Below are positions 39,535 through 49,348 of a DNA stretch of 64,000 nt, piece after piece. Numbering within the stretch: position 1 is the stretch's first letter; every line of letters starts with the position of its first letter. The position numbers were made by a program, and so were the translations under genes. The notes under the pieces were generated by a model. It worked only from the letters and a program-made list of their open reading frames with translations, ran no database searches and was not told the origin of the DNA. The DNA is from Buchnera aphidicola (Chaitophorus populicola). GTDB lineage: Bacteria; Pseudomonadota; Gammaproteobacteria; Enterobacterales; Enterobacteriaceae. Where the stretch lies: positions 310,001 through 374,000 of the forward strand of contig NZ_OZ060382.1 of assembly GCF_964058995.1 (NCBI RefSeq). The letters are read 5' to 3'.

Positions 39535-40854
39535 ATGAAAAAAATACATATAAAAACCTGGGGTTGTCAGATGAATGAATATGATTCATCTATAATATTT
39601 AAAATACTTCGCAAAAAACTAAAATATACTTTAACAAATCAAGCAGACGAAGCTGACTTAATTATTTTAAATACATGTTCTGTACGAGAAAAAGCACAAG
39701 AAAAACTATTCGATCAATTAGGAAGATGGAAAAAATTAAAAAATATTAAAAATACATTAATTATAGCAGTAGGAGGATGCGTAGCTAAACAAGAAAAAAA
39801 AAAAATTTATAAAAGAGCGTCATATGTAGATATAGTGTTCGGTCCAAAAACAATTCATCGTTTACCAAAAATGGTTAAAAAAATTTTAAAAAAAAGAAAA
39901 AAAATTACAAATGTTCAATCAAATAGTTTAAAAAAATATAAATTTTATAAATATCATTCTTTAAAAAAAATTAGTGCATATATTTCTATTATGGAAGGAT
40001 GTAATAAATGTTGTTCATTTTGCATCGTTCCACATACTAGAGGAAAAGAAATTAGTCGTACTCCAGAAGAAATTTTATCTGAAGCAAAATTTTTAGCAAA
40101 AAATGGCACAAAAGAAATAATTTTATTAGGGCAAAACGTTAATTCTTATCAAAGTAAGTCTATAAATAAAGATATTTTTAGATTATCAAATTTAATAAAA
40201 TTAATATCTAAAATTCATAAAATTCAGAGAATACGGTTTATTACAAGTAATCCAATGGAGTTCACTAATGATTTAATTAAAACTTATCAAAAAGTTCCAA
40301 AATTAGTTAGTTACTTACATTTACCAGTGCAAAGTGGATCAAATAGAATTTTAAAAAAAATGAGAAGAAATTATAGTATTAAAGAATATAAAAAAATTAT
40401 AAAAAAAATAATGTTACATAGACCAAATATGCAAATTACTTCTGATTTTATTATTGGTTTTCCTGGAGAAACAAAAAAAGATTTTCAAAAAACTTTAAAA
40501 TTAGTTGATGAAATAAAATTCGATATGAGTTTTAGTTTCATTTATTCTAAACGACCAGGAACGCCAGCGGCACGTTTATTAGATTCCGTAAGTTTACAAG
40601 AAAAAAAAGAAAGATTATATCTATTGCAAAAAAAAATACAAGAAAATACAAATTTTTGGAGTAAAAAAATGATTGGAACATGTCAATCAGTATTAGTAGA
40701 AAAATTTATATACAAAAATAATAAAAAAAAACTATTTGGAAAAACGCAAAATAATAGAACAGTTTTATTCCAAGGATCTAAAGAATTAATTGGAAAAATT
40801 ATTAATGTTAAAATTAAAAATGCGTATATGCAAAATTTAAAAGGAGAATTATAA
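39535..40854 (+). CDS. miaB: tRNA-2-methylthio-N6-dimethylallyladenosine synthase MiaB
   Basis: MiaB is a radical-SAM methylthiotransferase that adds ms2 to i6A37 of tRNAs reading U-starting codons. The 439-aa product keeps the three N-terminal Cys of the auxiliary cluster (WGCQMNEYD, LNTCSVREKAQ, GGCVAKQ), the radical-SAM CNKCCSFCIVPHTRG motif, and a C-terminal TRAM domain. It heads the miaB-(ybeZ)-ybeY-ybeX block. ybeZ (PhoH-like) is not present between miaB and ybeY. Confidence 0.97.
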   Translation: MKKIHIKTWGCQMNEYDSSIIFKILRKKLKYTLTNQADEADLIILNTCSVREKAQEKLFDQLGRWKKLKNIKNTLIIAVGGCVAKQEKKKIYKRASYVDIVFGPKTIHRLPKMVKKILKKRKKITNVQSNSLKKYKFYKYHSLKKISAYISIMEGCNKCCSFCIVPHTRGKEISRTPEEILSEAKFLAKNGTKEIILLGQNVNSYQSKSINKDIFRLSNLIKLISKIHKIQRIRFITSNPMEFTNDLIKTYQKVPKLVSYLHLPVQSGSNRILKKMRRNYSIKEYKKIIKKIMLHRPNMQITSDFIIGFPGETKKDFQKTLKLVDEIKFDMSFSFIYSKRPGTPAARLLDSVSLQEKKERLYLLQKKIQENTNFWSKKMIGTCQSVLVEKFIYKNNKKKLFGKTQNNRTVLFQGSKELIGKIINVKIKNAYMQNLKGEL

Positions 40855-40914
40855 AAATATTTTATTAATATAAATAATAATTTTTTTAAAATATTTAATT
40901 TTATATAATTTAAA

Positions 40915-41376
40915 ATGATCAAAATAAATATACAATATTTTATAAAAGATAAAAAAAATATACCAAAAAAAAAAATTATTAAAAAATGGATTAAAAAAAT
41001 TATAAATAAATCTATAAAAAAAACGATAATTACACTAATAATTGTAAGTAAAAATAAAATAAAAAAACTAAATTATTTGTATAAAAAAAAAAATAAAAAA
41101 ACGAATATTTTATCTTTTACTATTATAGATCCTAAAAAAAATAATAATACATTTTTAATGGGAGATTTAGTTATTTGTAAAAATGTAATTGAAAAAGAAT
41201 CTCAAAAATATCATAAAAAAATATCTGAACGTTGGGCGCATATTATTATTCATGGTGTCTTACATCTAATGGGTTATATTCATAATAATTTATCTAGTCA
41301 AAAAAAAATGGAAAAATTAGAAATAAAAAATATGATTTCTTTAGGATTTAAAAATCCATATTTTTATAATAAATAA
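40915..41376 (+). CDS. ybeY: Endoribonuclease YbeY
   Basis: YbeY is a metal-dependent RNase involved in 16S rRNA 3' maturation and ribosome quality control. The 153-aa product has the metal-binding stretch HGVLHLMGYIHNN: the three His of HGxLHLxGYDH are present but the Asp is Ile. LNYLYKKKNKKTNILSF matches the conserved LN..YR..D.PTNVLSF region with Asp lost. The N-terminus is degenerate. Function is likely but the substitutions lower certainty. Confidence 0.88.
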   Translation: MIKINIQYFIKDKKNIPKKKIIKKWIKKIINKSIKKTIITLIIVSKNKIKKLNYLYKKKNKKTNILSFTIIDPKKNNNTFLMGDLVICKNVIEKESQKYHKKISERWAHIIIHGVLHLMGYIHNNLSSQKKMEKLEIKNMISLGFKNPYFYNK

Positions 41377-41463
41377 TTTTAATTAAAATATATTATATTT
41401 TAATTATAAATATAATTTATATAAAAATATTTTTAATTTTAATATAAAAGAGATATACATATT

Positions 41464-42012
41464 ATGCATAAAAAAAAAGGATTTATTACACAATTTTTAA
41501 ATAATATTTTTAGTGAAGAACCAGAAAATAAAAAAGAACTATTATATTTTATAAATAAATTTAATAAAAACCAATTAATTACTAAAAATACTTATAAAAT
41601 AATTAAAGAAATAATAAATATAGAAACTAAAAAAGTTAAAGATATTATGATTCCTCGAACTAAAATGATTACTTTAAATATTAATGATACATTTAATAAA
41701 TGTGTAAAAATAATTATTCAATCATCTTATTCTAGATTTCCAATTATAAGTTATGATAAAAATCATGTTAAAGGATTTTTAATAGCCAATGATCTATTTA
41801 AATTCATTCATCATACTCATAAAAAATTTTTATTAACAAAAATTATTAAAAAACCAATTATTATTCCTGATAGTCAATGTTTAAATCGAACTTTAAAAGA
41901 ATTTTATCTACATAAAAATTTTATGTCTATAGTTATAGATGAATTTGGAATTATTAACGGATTAATAACTGTTACAGATATTTTACAAAATATATTTAAA
42001 AAAATAAAATAA
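41464..42012 (+). CDS. ybeX: YbeX/CorC CBS-domain protein, C-terminally truncated
   Basis: YbeX is a cytosolic CBS-pair protein linked to magnesium/cobalt efflux and ribosome metabolism. The 182-aa product keeps the N-terminal region (KKGFITQFLNNIFSEEPENKKEL) and both CBS domains (VKDIMIPRTKMITL ... SRFPIISYDKNHVKGFLIANDL, and SIVIDEFGIINGLITVTDIL). It ends where the CorC_HlyC domain should begin; E. coli YbeX has 292 aa. The 96 bp to leuS cannot hold that domain, so it has been deleted rather than frameshifted. Confidence 0.9.
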   Translation: MHKKKGFITQFLNNIFSEEPENKKELLYFINKFNKNQLITKNTYKIIKEIINIETKKVKDIMIPRTKMITLNINDTFNKCVKIIIQSSYSRFPIISYDKNHVKGFLIANDLFKFIHHTHKKFLLTKIIKKPIIIPDSQCLNRTLKEFYLHKNFMSIVIDEFGIINGLITVTDILQNIFKKIK

Positions 42013-42108
42013 TTATTTTTTTAAAATTTTTTATATAATTTTTTTTAAATAAAAAAATTTATAACATTTTTAATATTTAAAAAAATATTAAAAACAAGAG
42101 GAATATAA

Positions 42109-44610
42109 ATGAAAAAAAAATATAATCCAATTAAAATTGAAAAAAAAATCCAATATAAATGGAATAAAAAAAATTATTTTCATGCTTCAGAAAATTTAAA
42201 TAAAAAAAAATATTATTGCGTACCTATGCTTCCATATCCTTCTGGAAAACTTCATATGGGACATGTAAGAAATTACACTATTAGTGATGTAATATCAAGA
42301 TATCAACGTATGTTAGGCAAAAATGTCTTACAACCAATAGGATGGGATGCATTTGGATTACCTGCTGAAATAGCAGCTATTAAAAATAAAAAAAAACCAA
42401 AAAAATGGACAGAAAAAAATATTCAATACATGAAAAAACAATTAAAATCTTTAGGTTTTAGTTATGATTGGAGTAGAGAAATTTCTACATGTGATCCAAA
42501 ATATTATAAATGGGAACAATGGTTTTTTATTCAATTGTATAAAAAAAAATTAGTATATAAAAAAACTTCTTTAGTTAAATGGTGTACAAAAGATAAAACA
42601 GTACTCGCAAATGAACAAGTTATTAAAGGTAAATGTTGGAGATGTGATACTAAAGTAATCTTAAAAAAAATTCCACAATGGTTTTTAAAAATAAGAAAAT
42701 ATGCAGAAGAATTATATCAAGATTTAAAAACATTAAAAATGTGGCCTAAAAAAGTTAAAAATATGCAAAAAAACTGGATTGGTAGAACAAAAGGAGTAGA
42801 AATAAATTTAAAATTAAAAAAAAATAAAAAATTTATAAAAGGATACACAACTAAACCTTATAGTTTGTTAGATGCAAAATATATTGCAATATCTCCAGAT
42901 CATGAATCTCTTACAGATTTAATAAAAAATGATTTTAAAATCTATAAATTTATTAAAAAACAAAAAAAAAAACTTGCATCAGTGTCAAATTTTAAAAAAA
43001 TTAAAAATATTGGAATAAATACAAATCAAATTGCAATTAATCCTTTAAATAAAAAAGAACTACCAATTTGGATAGCTAATTTTGTTTCTATTAAATATGG
43101 TAAAAATATTATTATTGCATCTCCTAAACATAGTCTAACTGAATTCAATTTTTATAAAAAAAATTTTCATTATTCAAAAAATTATTCTTTTAAAATTTTA
43201 GAAAAAAATATTATTCAAATAAATAAAAAAATAATATCTAAAATAAAAAAAAAAAAAATAGGAAAAAAAAAAATAAAATATAAATTACAAGATTGGAATA
43301 TATCTAGACAAAGATATTGGGGAACACCAATTCCGATAGCAATAACAAAAAAAAATAAAATATTAACTATTCCAGAAAAAAATCTACCAGTATTATTACC
43401 TAAATTTCATGATTATTATGATAAAAATAAATTAAAAAATTGGGCTAATATAACAATAAATGGAAAAAAAGCTACGAGAGAATATGATACATTTGATACT
43501 TTTATCGAATCTTCTTGGTATTATGCTAGATATACATGTCCAAATTCTTCAAAAAATATGATTAAAATAAATGCTGCAAAATATTGGTTACCAATAGATC
43601 AATATATAGGAGGAATTGAACATTCCACTATGCATTTAATATATTTTAGATTTTACCATAAATTATTAAGAGATTTTAATTTAGTACCAAATAATGAACC
43701 TGTTAAAAAATTATTATGTCAAGGTATGGTTTTATCAGATGCATTTTATTATCTAAATAAAAAAAATACGCAAATATGGGTTAATCAAAAAAAACTTAAA
43801 ATAAAAAAAAATAATATAGGAGAAATTATTTTTATAAAAAAATTCAATCAAAAAAAAATTATTCATGCAGGAATAATGAAAATGTCTAAATCTAAAAATA
43901 ACGGTGTTAATCCTAAAAAAATTATTAAAAAATACGGAGCAGATTCAATAAGATTATTTATCATGTTTGCAGCGCCAGTAGAATCTGATTTGTATTGGAA
44001 TGAATGCGGACTAAAAGGAATGCATAGATTTTTAAAAAAAATATGGAATACATGTTATAAAAATTTTTATATATTTAAAAAAAATAAAAAAAAAGATATT
44101 AATATAAATAAAAAAAATAATAAAAATATATATTCTTATTTATTTAAAACAATATTAAAAGTTTCTCAAGACATTCAAAAAAAACAATCATTTAATACTG
44201 CTATATCTCATATTATGAAATTTTTTAAATATTTAAAAAAAAACATTATTAAAAAAAATAATCATTATATAATAATTAGAGAATGTTTAATTGTTATTTT
44301 AAAATTATTAAGTCCATTTACTCCACATTTAAGTTATAAAATTTTAAAAAACTTTAAAAAACAATCTAATTTTAACATACATGAATGGCCTAAAATTGAT
44401 AAAAAATTTATTTTGTCTTCTACAAATAAAATTATTATTCAAATTAATGGAAAAATGTGTTGTCTTATTTCAAGTAAAAAAACATTATCTGAACAAGAAA
44501 TTTTTAATATAGCTATACAAAAAAATAAAGTAATAAAAAAAATTAATGCAAAAAAAATTATAAAAACATTTTTTATTCCTAAAAAAGTTTTAAATTTAAT
44601 TACTGCATAA
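42109..44610 (+). CDS. leuS: Leucyl-tRNA synthetase
   Basis: LeuRS charges tRNA-Leu and edits misacylated products. The 833-aa product has the HIGH motif in PYPSGKLHMGHVRNYT (near 42-57), a connective editing domain (residues ~220-400) that has diverged strongly, and KMSKSKNNGVNP (near 600). An A14 tract at 43245-43258 is read in frame as four Lys. The threonine-rich editing motif is not recognisable in its usual form, so editing may be weakened. AGAGGAAT precedes the ATG. Confidence 0.97.
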   Translation: MKKKYNPIKIEKKIQYKWNKKNYFHASENLNKKKYYCVPMLPYPSGKLHMGHVRNYTISDVISRYQRMLGKNVLQPIGWDAFGLPAEIAAIKNKKKPKKWTEKNIQYMKKQLKSLGFSYDWSREISTCDPKYYKWEQWFFIQLYKKKLVYKKTSLVKWCTKDKTVLANEQVIKGKCWRCDTKVILKKIPQWFLKIRKYAEELYQDLKTLKMWPKKVKNMQKNWIGRTKGVEINLKLKKNKKFIKGYTTKPYSLLDAKYIAISPDHESLTDLIKNDFKIYKFIKKQKKKLASVSNFKKIKNIGINTNQIAINPLNKKELPIWIANFVSIKYGKNIIIASPKHSLTEFNFYKKNFHYSKNYSFKILEKNIIQINKKIISKIKKKKIGKKKIKYKLQDWNISRQRYWGTPIPIAITKKNKILTIPEKNLPVLLPKFHDYYDKNKLKNWANITINGKKATREYDTFDTFIESSWYYARYTCPNSSKNMIKINAAKYWLPIDQYIGGIEHSTMHLIYFRFYHKLLRDFNLVPNNEPVKKLLCQGMVLSDAFYYLNKKNTQIWVNQKKLKIKKNNIGEIIFIKKFNQKKIIHAGIMKMSKSKNNGVNPKKIIKKYGADSIRLFIMFAAPVESDLYWNECGLKGMHRFLKKIWNTCYKNFYIFKKNKKKDININKKNNKNIYSYLFKTILKVSQDIQKKQSFNTAISHIMKFFKYLKKNIIKKNNHYIIIRECLIVILKLLSPFTPHLSYKILKNFKKQSNFNIHEWPKIDKKFILSSTNKIIIQINGKMCCLISSKKTLSEQEIFNIAIQKNKVIKKINAKKIIKTFFIPKKVLNLITA

Positions 44611-44658
44611 TTAAATATTTTTCACAAAATAAAAAAACAATAAAATCATATATATTCA

Positions 44659-45651
44659 ATGAACTATATAAATTTAAAAAATATTCTTAATAATATTTAT
44701 ACAAAAAATTATTCTAATTATATAATTTACGGAACACAAAATTTTCTAATACAAAAACATCAAAATTTAATTTTAAATGCATTTAAAAAAATAAATATTT
44801 TAAATTATAAAAATATTGAGATAAAAAATGAAAAAAATTGGGAAAATTTTTTTTATGAATGTAAAAAAAAAGACTGTTTTCTTAAAAAAAAAATAATAAT
44901 TTTAAAAATATTTATTCATAATATAAAAAAAAAAATTATTAAATATATTCAAAAAAATAATGTTTTATTCAAATCTAATATTATTATATTAATGTTAAAT
45001 GAAAAAAATTATAAAAATTTTATGACAGAAAATATTCAAGAAACACTTTCTAATAATTTTATTTTTATCCCATGTTTTGAATTAAAAAAACAAGAATTTT
45101 TAAATTGGATTGAAGAATATTTAGAACAAAACACAATTAGTAATGAAGCTAAAAATTTACTGTATAAAAATTACTATTTAAATATCGAATTATTACATCA
45201 AAATTTAGATATTCTTTCTTTAGTTTTTCCAAAAAAAAAAATTACTATTAAACATATAAAAAAAATAATATTTACTGAAGAAAAATATACAATATTTCAA
45301 TGGATTTATTATCTATTTTTAGGAAAATACAAAAAATCTTTATTAATATTACATACTTTATATAAAAATAAAATTTCTCCTTTAAGTATAATAAGATATT
45401 TAGAAAATCAAATAATTACTTTAATTTTATTAAAAAAAAAAAATACAGAAATTGAACAAGAAAATTTTCTTAAAAAAAAAAAAATTTGGGGATATAAAAA
45501 ACAAATTTACGTTAATGCAAGTAAAAAAAATAGCTATGAAAATTTTTTAAAAATTATAAAACATTTAGTAAGAGTTGAAATATCTATCAAAAATATTAAA
45601 CAAAAATCAATATGGATTATTTTAAAAGAAATTTGCTTAATTTTTAATTAA
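44659..45651 (+). CDS. holA: DNA polymerase III subunit delta
   Basis: HolA is the delta subunit of the clamp loader that opens the beta clamp. The 330-aa product is close to the 343-aa E. coli protein. Sequence identity is low, but YGTQNFLIQKHQNLIL (matching the N-terminal GNDPLLLQESQD region), IEEYLEQNTISNEAKNLL and FQWIYYLFLGKYKKSLLIL (the FxWxDALLAG...A element) fit, as does position after leuS. lptE, between leuS and holA in E. coli, is absent. Confidence 0.87.
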   Translation: MNYINLKNILNNIYTKNYSNYIIYGTQNFLIQKHQNLILNAFKKINILNYKNIEIKNEKNWENFFYECKKKDCFLKKKIIILKIFIHNIKKKIIKYIQKNNVLFKSNIIILMLNEKNYKNFMTENIQETLSNNFIFIPCFELKKQEFLNWIEEYLEQNTISNEAKNLLYKNYYLNIELLHQNLDILSLVFPKKKITIKHIKKIIFTEEKYTIFQWIYYLFLGKYKKSLLILHTLYKNKISPLSIIRYLENQIITLILLKKKNTEIEQENFLKKKKIWGYKKQIYVNASKKNSYENFLKIIKHLVRVEISIKNIKQKSIWIILKEICLIFN

Positions 45652-45703
45652 AAATTGAATTGATATAAAAAAATTTTATAAAATTATCTCATAATATCAA
45701 AAA

Positions 45704-45931
45704 ATGAATAAAAAAAATATTTTAAACCTAACAGGATTAAGATGCCCTGACACAATGCTTTTCTTAAAAAAAAAACTCCGATCATTAAAAATCGGAGATT
45801 TAATTATAATTATTACAGATGATATAACAACAAAAAGAGAAATACCGCTTTTATGTAATTTTTTAAATTATATTTTAGTTAAATCTAATACTTCTCATAT
45901 TCCTTATTCATATTTATTAAAAAAAAAATAA
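45704..45931 (+). CDS. tusA: Sulfur carrier protein TusA
   Basis: TusA accepts persulfide sulfur from IscS and passes it along the Tus relay for 2-thiouridine in tRNA wobble positions. The 75-aa product has LNLTGLRCPDTMLFL with the reactive Cys; the usual CPxP is CPDT here. An A10 tract (45766-45775) is directly followed by the inverted repeat CTCCGAT/ATCGGAG (45776-45797) within the gene. tusE occurs at 62322 in the same window. Confidence 0.93.
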   Translation: MNKKNILNLTGLRCPDTMLFLKKKLRSLKIGDLIIIITDDITTKREIPLLCNFLNYILVKSNTSHIPYSYLLKKK

Positions 45932-45959
45932 ATATATTTCTGTAATTTATAAATTTATA

Positions 45960-47075
45960 TTAAATTAAAAATTTTAACATTCTTCTTAAAGGTTCTGCAG
46001 CTCCCCATAACAATTGATCTCCTATAGTAAATGCAGATAAATATTTTGAACCGAGACTTAATTTTCTTAATCTACCTATAGGAATATTTAAGGTTCCGGT
46101 AACAGATAAAGGAGTTAATTTCTGTAAACTAGATTCCTTATTATTTGGAATAACTTGAACCCATTGATTATCATTTTCTAATATTTTTTCTACTTCACTT
46201 AAATTTATATCTTTTTTTAACTTTATGACAAAAGATTGACTATGACAACGTAATGAACCTACTCTAACACATGTCCCATCAATTAAAATTCTTTTTTTAT
46301 TTGTTTTAGATAAAATTTTATTAGTTTCAGCTTCCATTTTCCATTCTTCTTTACTTTGTCCATTTAACATACTGGAGTCAATCCATGGAATTAAATTTAA
46401 AATTAAGGGTATAAGAAAATTTTTTTTTGGAAAATTAGAATTTTTTATAATACTAGTAATATTTTTTTCAATTTTTAAAATAGATTGTGAAAATGTAGAT
46501 TTTTGAGATAAATATTGATTTAAAAAATTAATTTGCTTTAATAATTCCTTAATATATTCAGATCCAGCTCCAGATGCAGCTTGATAAGTAGAAAATGTAA
46601 CCCATTCAATTAAATTTTGACGAAACAAACCACCTAAAGCTAACATCATTAAACTTACTGTACAATTTCCACCTACAAAAGTTTTAATTCCATTATTAAT
46701 AGCTTTTTTTATATTAACACTATTAATTGGATCTAAAACAATTAAAGAATCTTTATGCATTCTTAAATCAGATGCTGCATCTATCCAATATCCTGACCAT
46801 CCAGAAGAACGTAAAATAGGAAAAACTTTTTGAGTATATAAACTACCTTGACATGTTATAATAATATCTAACTTTTTTAATTCTTCTATGTTATACGCAT
46901 CTTTTAAAAAACCTGGAAAGAAAAAATTACTAAATTTAGGATTCTTTTCACCAATTTGAGATGTAGAAAAAAAAATTGATTTAATATATGAAAAATCTTT
47001 TTCCTCTAACATTCTTTTTAATAAAACGGAACCTACCATTCCTCTCCAACCAATAAACCCAACTTTTTTTTTCAT
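45960..47075 (-). CDS. asd: Aspartate-semialdehyde dehydrogenase
   Basis: Asd reduces aspartyl phosphate to the semialdehyde, the branch point to lysine, threonine and methionine, feeding lysA. The 371-aa product has the NADP-binding GFIGWRGMVGSVLLKRM, the catalytic Cys in FVGGNCTVSLMMLALGGLF, and the substrate-binding GSLRCHSQSF. The stop lies 29 bp from convergent tusA. It is divergent from yhgN. Confidence 0.97.
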   Translation of the reverse strand: MKKKVGFIGWRGMVGSVLLKRMLEEKDFSYIKSIFFSTSQIGEKNPKFSNFFFPGFLKDAYNIEELKKLDIIITCQGSLYTQKVFPILRSSGWSGYWIDAASDLRMHKDSLIVLDPINSVNIKKAINNGIKTFVGGNCTVSLMMLALGGLFRQNLIEWVTFSTYQAASGAGSEYIKELLKQINFLNQYLSQKSTFSQSILKIEKNITSIIKNSNFPKKNFLIPLILNLIPWIDSSMLNGQSKEEWKMEAETNKILSKTNKKRILIDGTCVRVGSLRCHSQSFVIKLKKDINLSEVEKILENDNQWVQVIPNNKESSLQKLTPLSVTGTLNIPIGRLRKLSLGSKYLSAFTIGDQLLWGAAEPLRRMLKFLI

Positions 47076-47324
47076 AATATTAATTAAAGATTATATTAAA
47101 AATTTTTATAAAATTTTTAAAAAATAATCACCTCTTAGAATTTTTAGAAAATAAAAAAATTTATAAATTAATTTTAATAATACTACTATATTCAACTATT
47201 TTAAAAGAATATATTTATATATAAAAATAAAAAAAATAAAATTATTTTAAATAAATTAATAATATATAATAAATAAGATTTATTATAACTGATTTTTGAA
47301 ACATTTTTAAAATGGAGAATAACC

Positions 47325-47918
47325 ATGCAAACAATAATTTCAACTACTATTTTACTACTTTTAATTATGGATCCATTAGGTAATTTACCTGTTTTTATGA
47401 CTATTTTAAAAAATTTTAATTCTCAACAACGTCGTTTAATATTAATTAGAGAAATGGGTATTGCTTTATTTATTATGATACTTTTTTTATTTTCTGGAGA
47501 AAATATTTTAAAATTTTTAAATCTAAAAACAGAAACTGTATCTATTTCTGGCGGAATAATATTATTCTTTATTGCTATAAAAATGATTTTTCCTAACAAT
47601 GAAGATGAAAACCATGCACGTTTACCACATGAAGAACCATTTTTAGTACCTTTAGCAGTTCCGTTAGTAGCTGGACCTTCTGTTTTAGCTACTTTAATGT
47701 TACTATCTCATCAATATTCACAACATATAAATTATTTAATTGTTTCTTTATGTATAGCTTGGAGTATAACATTAATTATATTATTAATGTCTGATGCTTT
47801 TTTAAATATTTTTGGAAAAAAAGTAGTAAATGTTTTAGAAAGATTAATGGGATTAATATTAATTATGTTATCAACCCAAATGTTTCTTAATGGTATTAAA
47901 ATTTGGTTAAATAACTAA
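47325..47918 (+). CDS. yhgN: MarC-family inner-membrane protein YhgN
   Basis: This 197-aa integral membrane protein has about six hydrophobic segments. Family motifs are LLLIMDPLGNLPVFM near the N-terminus and VPLAVPLVAGPSVLATLM in the middle, characteristic of MarC/YhgN. The asd-yhgN neighbourhood matches E. coli. The transported substrate, if any, is not known; its retention suggests a role in exchange across the membrane. AATGGAGAATAACC gives the ribosome-binding site. Confidence 0.9.
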   Translation: MQTIISTTILLLLIMDPLGNLPVFMTILKNFNSQQRRLILIREMGIALFIMILFLFSGENILKFLNLKTETVSISGGIILFFIAIKMIFPNNEDENHARLPHEEPFLVPLAVPLVAGPSVLATLMLLSHQYSQHINYLIVSLCIAWSITLIILLMSDAFLNIFGKKVVNVLERLMGLILIMLSTQMFLNGIKIWLNN

Positions 47919-48150
47919 ATTAAAATATTTAAATCTATTTCTTAAAATTATTAAAAAAATTAAAAAATATATAATTTTAGTTATTTTAAATAAAAACATT
48001 TTTAAATATAAAATTAATAAATTTAAAAAAATTAAAAACTTTACATTTAAAACAAATAATTTATATTTGTAATCATACATTATAATGATATATAACATTT
48101 ATTATAATTTATTTATTTTAATTAATTACACAAATTTTTAAGAGTAAAAT

Positions 48151-49320
48151 ATGCTAATTAATGATATGAAAAAAATTAATATAAGAAAAAAAAAAATATT
48201 AATCAGATTAGATTTGAATGTACCAATGCAAAATAATAAAATTACATCATATGCCCGCATTAAAGCTTCTTTACCAACAATAAAATTAGCGTTAAAAAAT
48301 AAATCTAAAATTATGATTTTATCTCATTTAGGACGACCTATAGAAAATAAATTTCAAGAAAAATATTCATTATTTCCAATATTTCAATATTTAAAAAAGA
48401 AACTAAAAAATACAAATATATATTTTATAAAAAATATTAATGATGCAATAAATATTAATTATGGAGAAATTATAATATTTGAAAACGTTAGATTTAATAA
48501 AGGAGAAAAAACAAATAATACAAAATTAGCAAAAAAATATGCTTCTTTATGCGATATTTTTGTTATGGATGCTTTTGGAACTGCCCATAGAATGGAAGCA
48601 TCTACGTATGGAGTAGGAATGTTTGCTAAAATTGCATGCGCTGGTCCTTTACTTATATCTGAAATTAAATCTTTAAAAAAATCTATAAAAAATCCTCAAA
48701 GACCTTTGATAACAATATTAGGGGGATCAAAAATATCTACAAAATTTAATATTTTAAAAAAATTAGCTAAAATATCAGATACTACAATAGTAGGAGGAGG
48801 TATCGCAAATACATTTTTAGCAATTAATAATAATATTGGAAAATCTATCTATGAAAAAAATTTTATTAAATTAGCTAAAAATCTTATAAAAAAATATAAT
48901 ATAATTGTTCCTATAGACTCTAGGACTTTTAGTATCAAAAATAAAAAATATAAATATTTTATGAAAAATTCTAACTTAATTACTGATCATGAAGAAATTA
49001 TGGATATAGGTGATCAAAGTATAAAAAAATTTATTAAAATTATAAATACAGCAAAAACTATTATTTGGAATGGACCTGTAGGAGTTTTTGAATCTAAAAA
49101 ATTTCGTTTAGGAACAGAAAAAATTTCTTATGCTATTGCAAATAATAAAAAATCTTTTTCTCTAGCTGGAGGTGGAGACACATTAGCAGTTATAGAAATG
49201 TTTAAAATTAAAAAACAAATTTCATATATTTCTACTGGAGGAGGAGCATTTTTAGAATTTATTGAAGGAAAAAAATTACCATCTATTGAAATGCTAAAAC
49301 AAAAATATATCAAAAATTAA
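48151..49320 (+). CDS. pgk: Phosphoglycerate kinase
   Basis: Pgk makes ATP from 1,3-bisphosphoglycerate. The 389-aa product matches the 387-aa enteric enzyme. It has LIRLDLNVPM, LSHLGRP, the FENVRFNKGEKTN block, DAFGTAHR, ILGGSKISTK, WNGPVGVFE and GGGDTLAVIE (nucleotide binding). fbaA follows after 28 bp. The pgk-fbaA-mscS order is that of E. coli. Confidence 0.98.
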   Translation: MLINDMKKINIRKKKILIRLDLNVPMQNNKITSYARIKASLPTIKLALKNKSKIMILSHLGRPIENKFQEKYSLFPIFQYLKKKLKNTNIYFIKNINDAININYGEIIIFENVRFNKGEKTNNTKLAKKYASLCDIFVMDAFGTAHRMEASTYGVGMFAKIACAGPLLISEIKSLKKSIKNPQRPLITILGGSKISTKFNILKKLAKISDTTIVGGGIANTFLAINNNIGKSIYEKNFIKLAKNLIKKYNIIVPIDSRTFSIKNKKYKYFMKNSNLITDHEEIMDIGDQSIKKFIKIINTAKTIIWNGPVGVFESKKFRLGTEKISYAIANNKKSFSLAGGGDTLAVIEMFKIKKQISYISTGGGAFLEFIEGKKLPSIEMLKQKYIKN

Positions 49321-49348
49321 TATAAAAAATAAGGAATTAAAATAAAAT

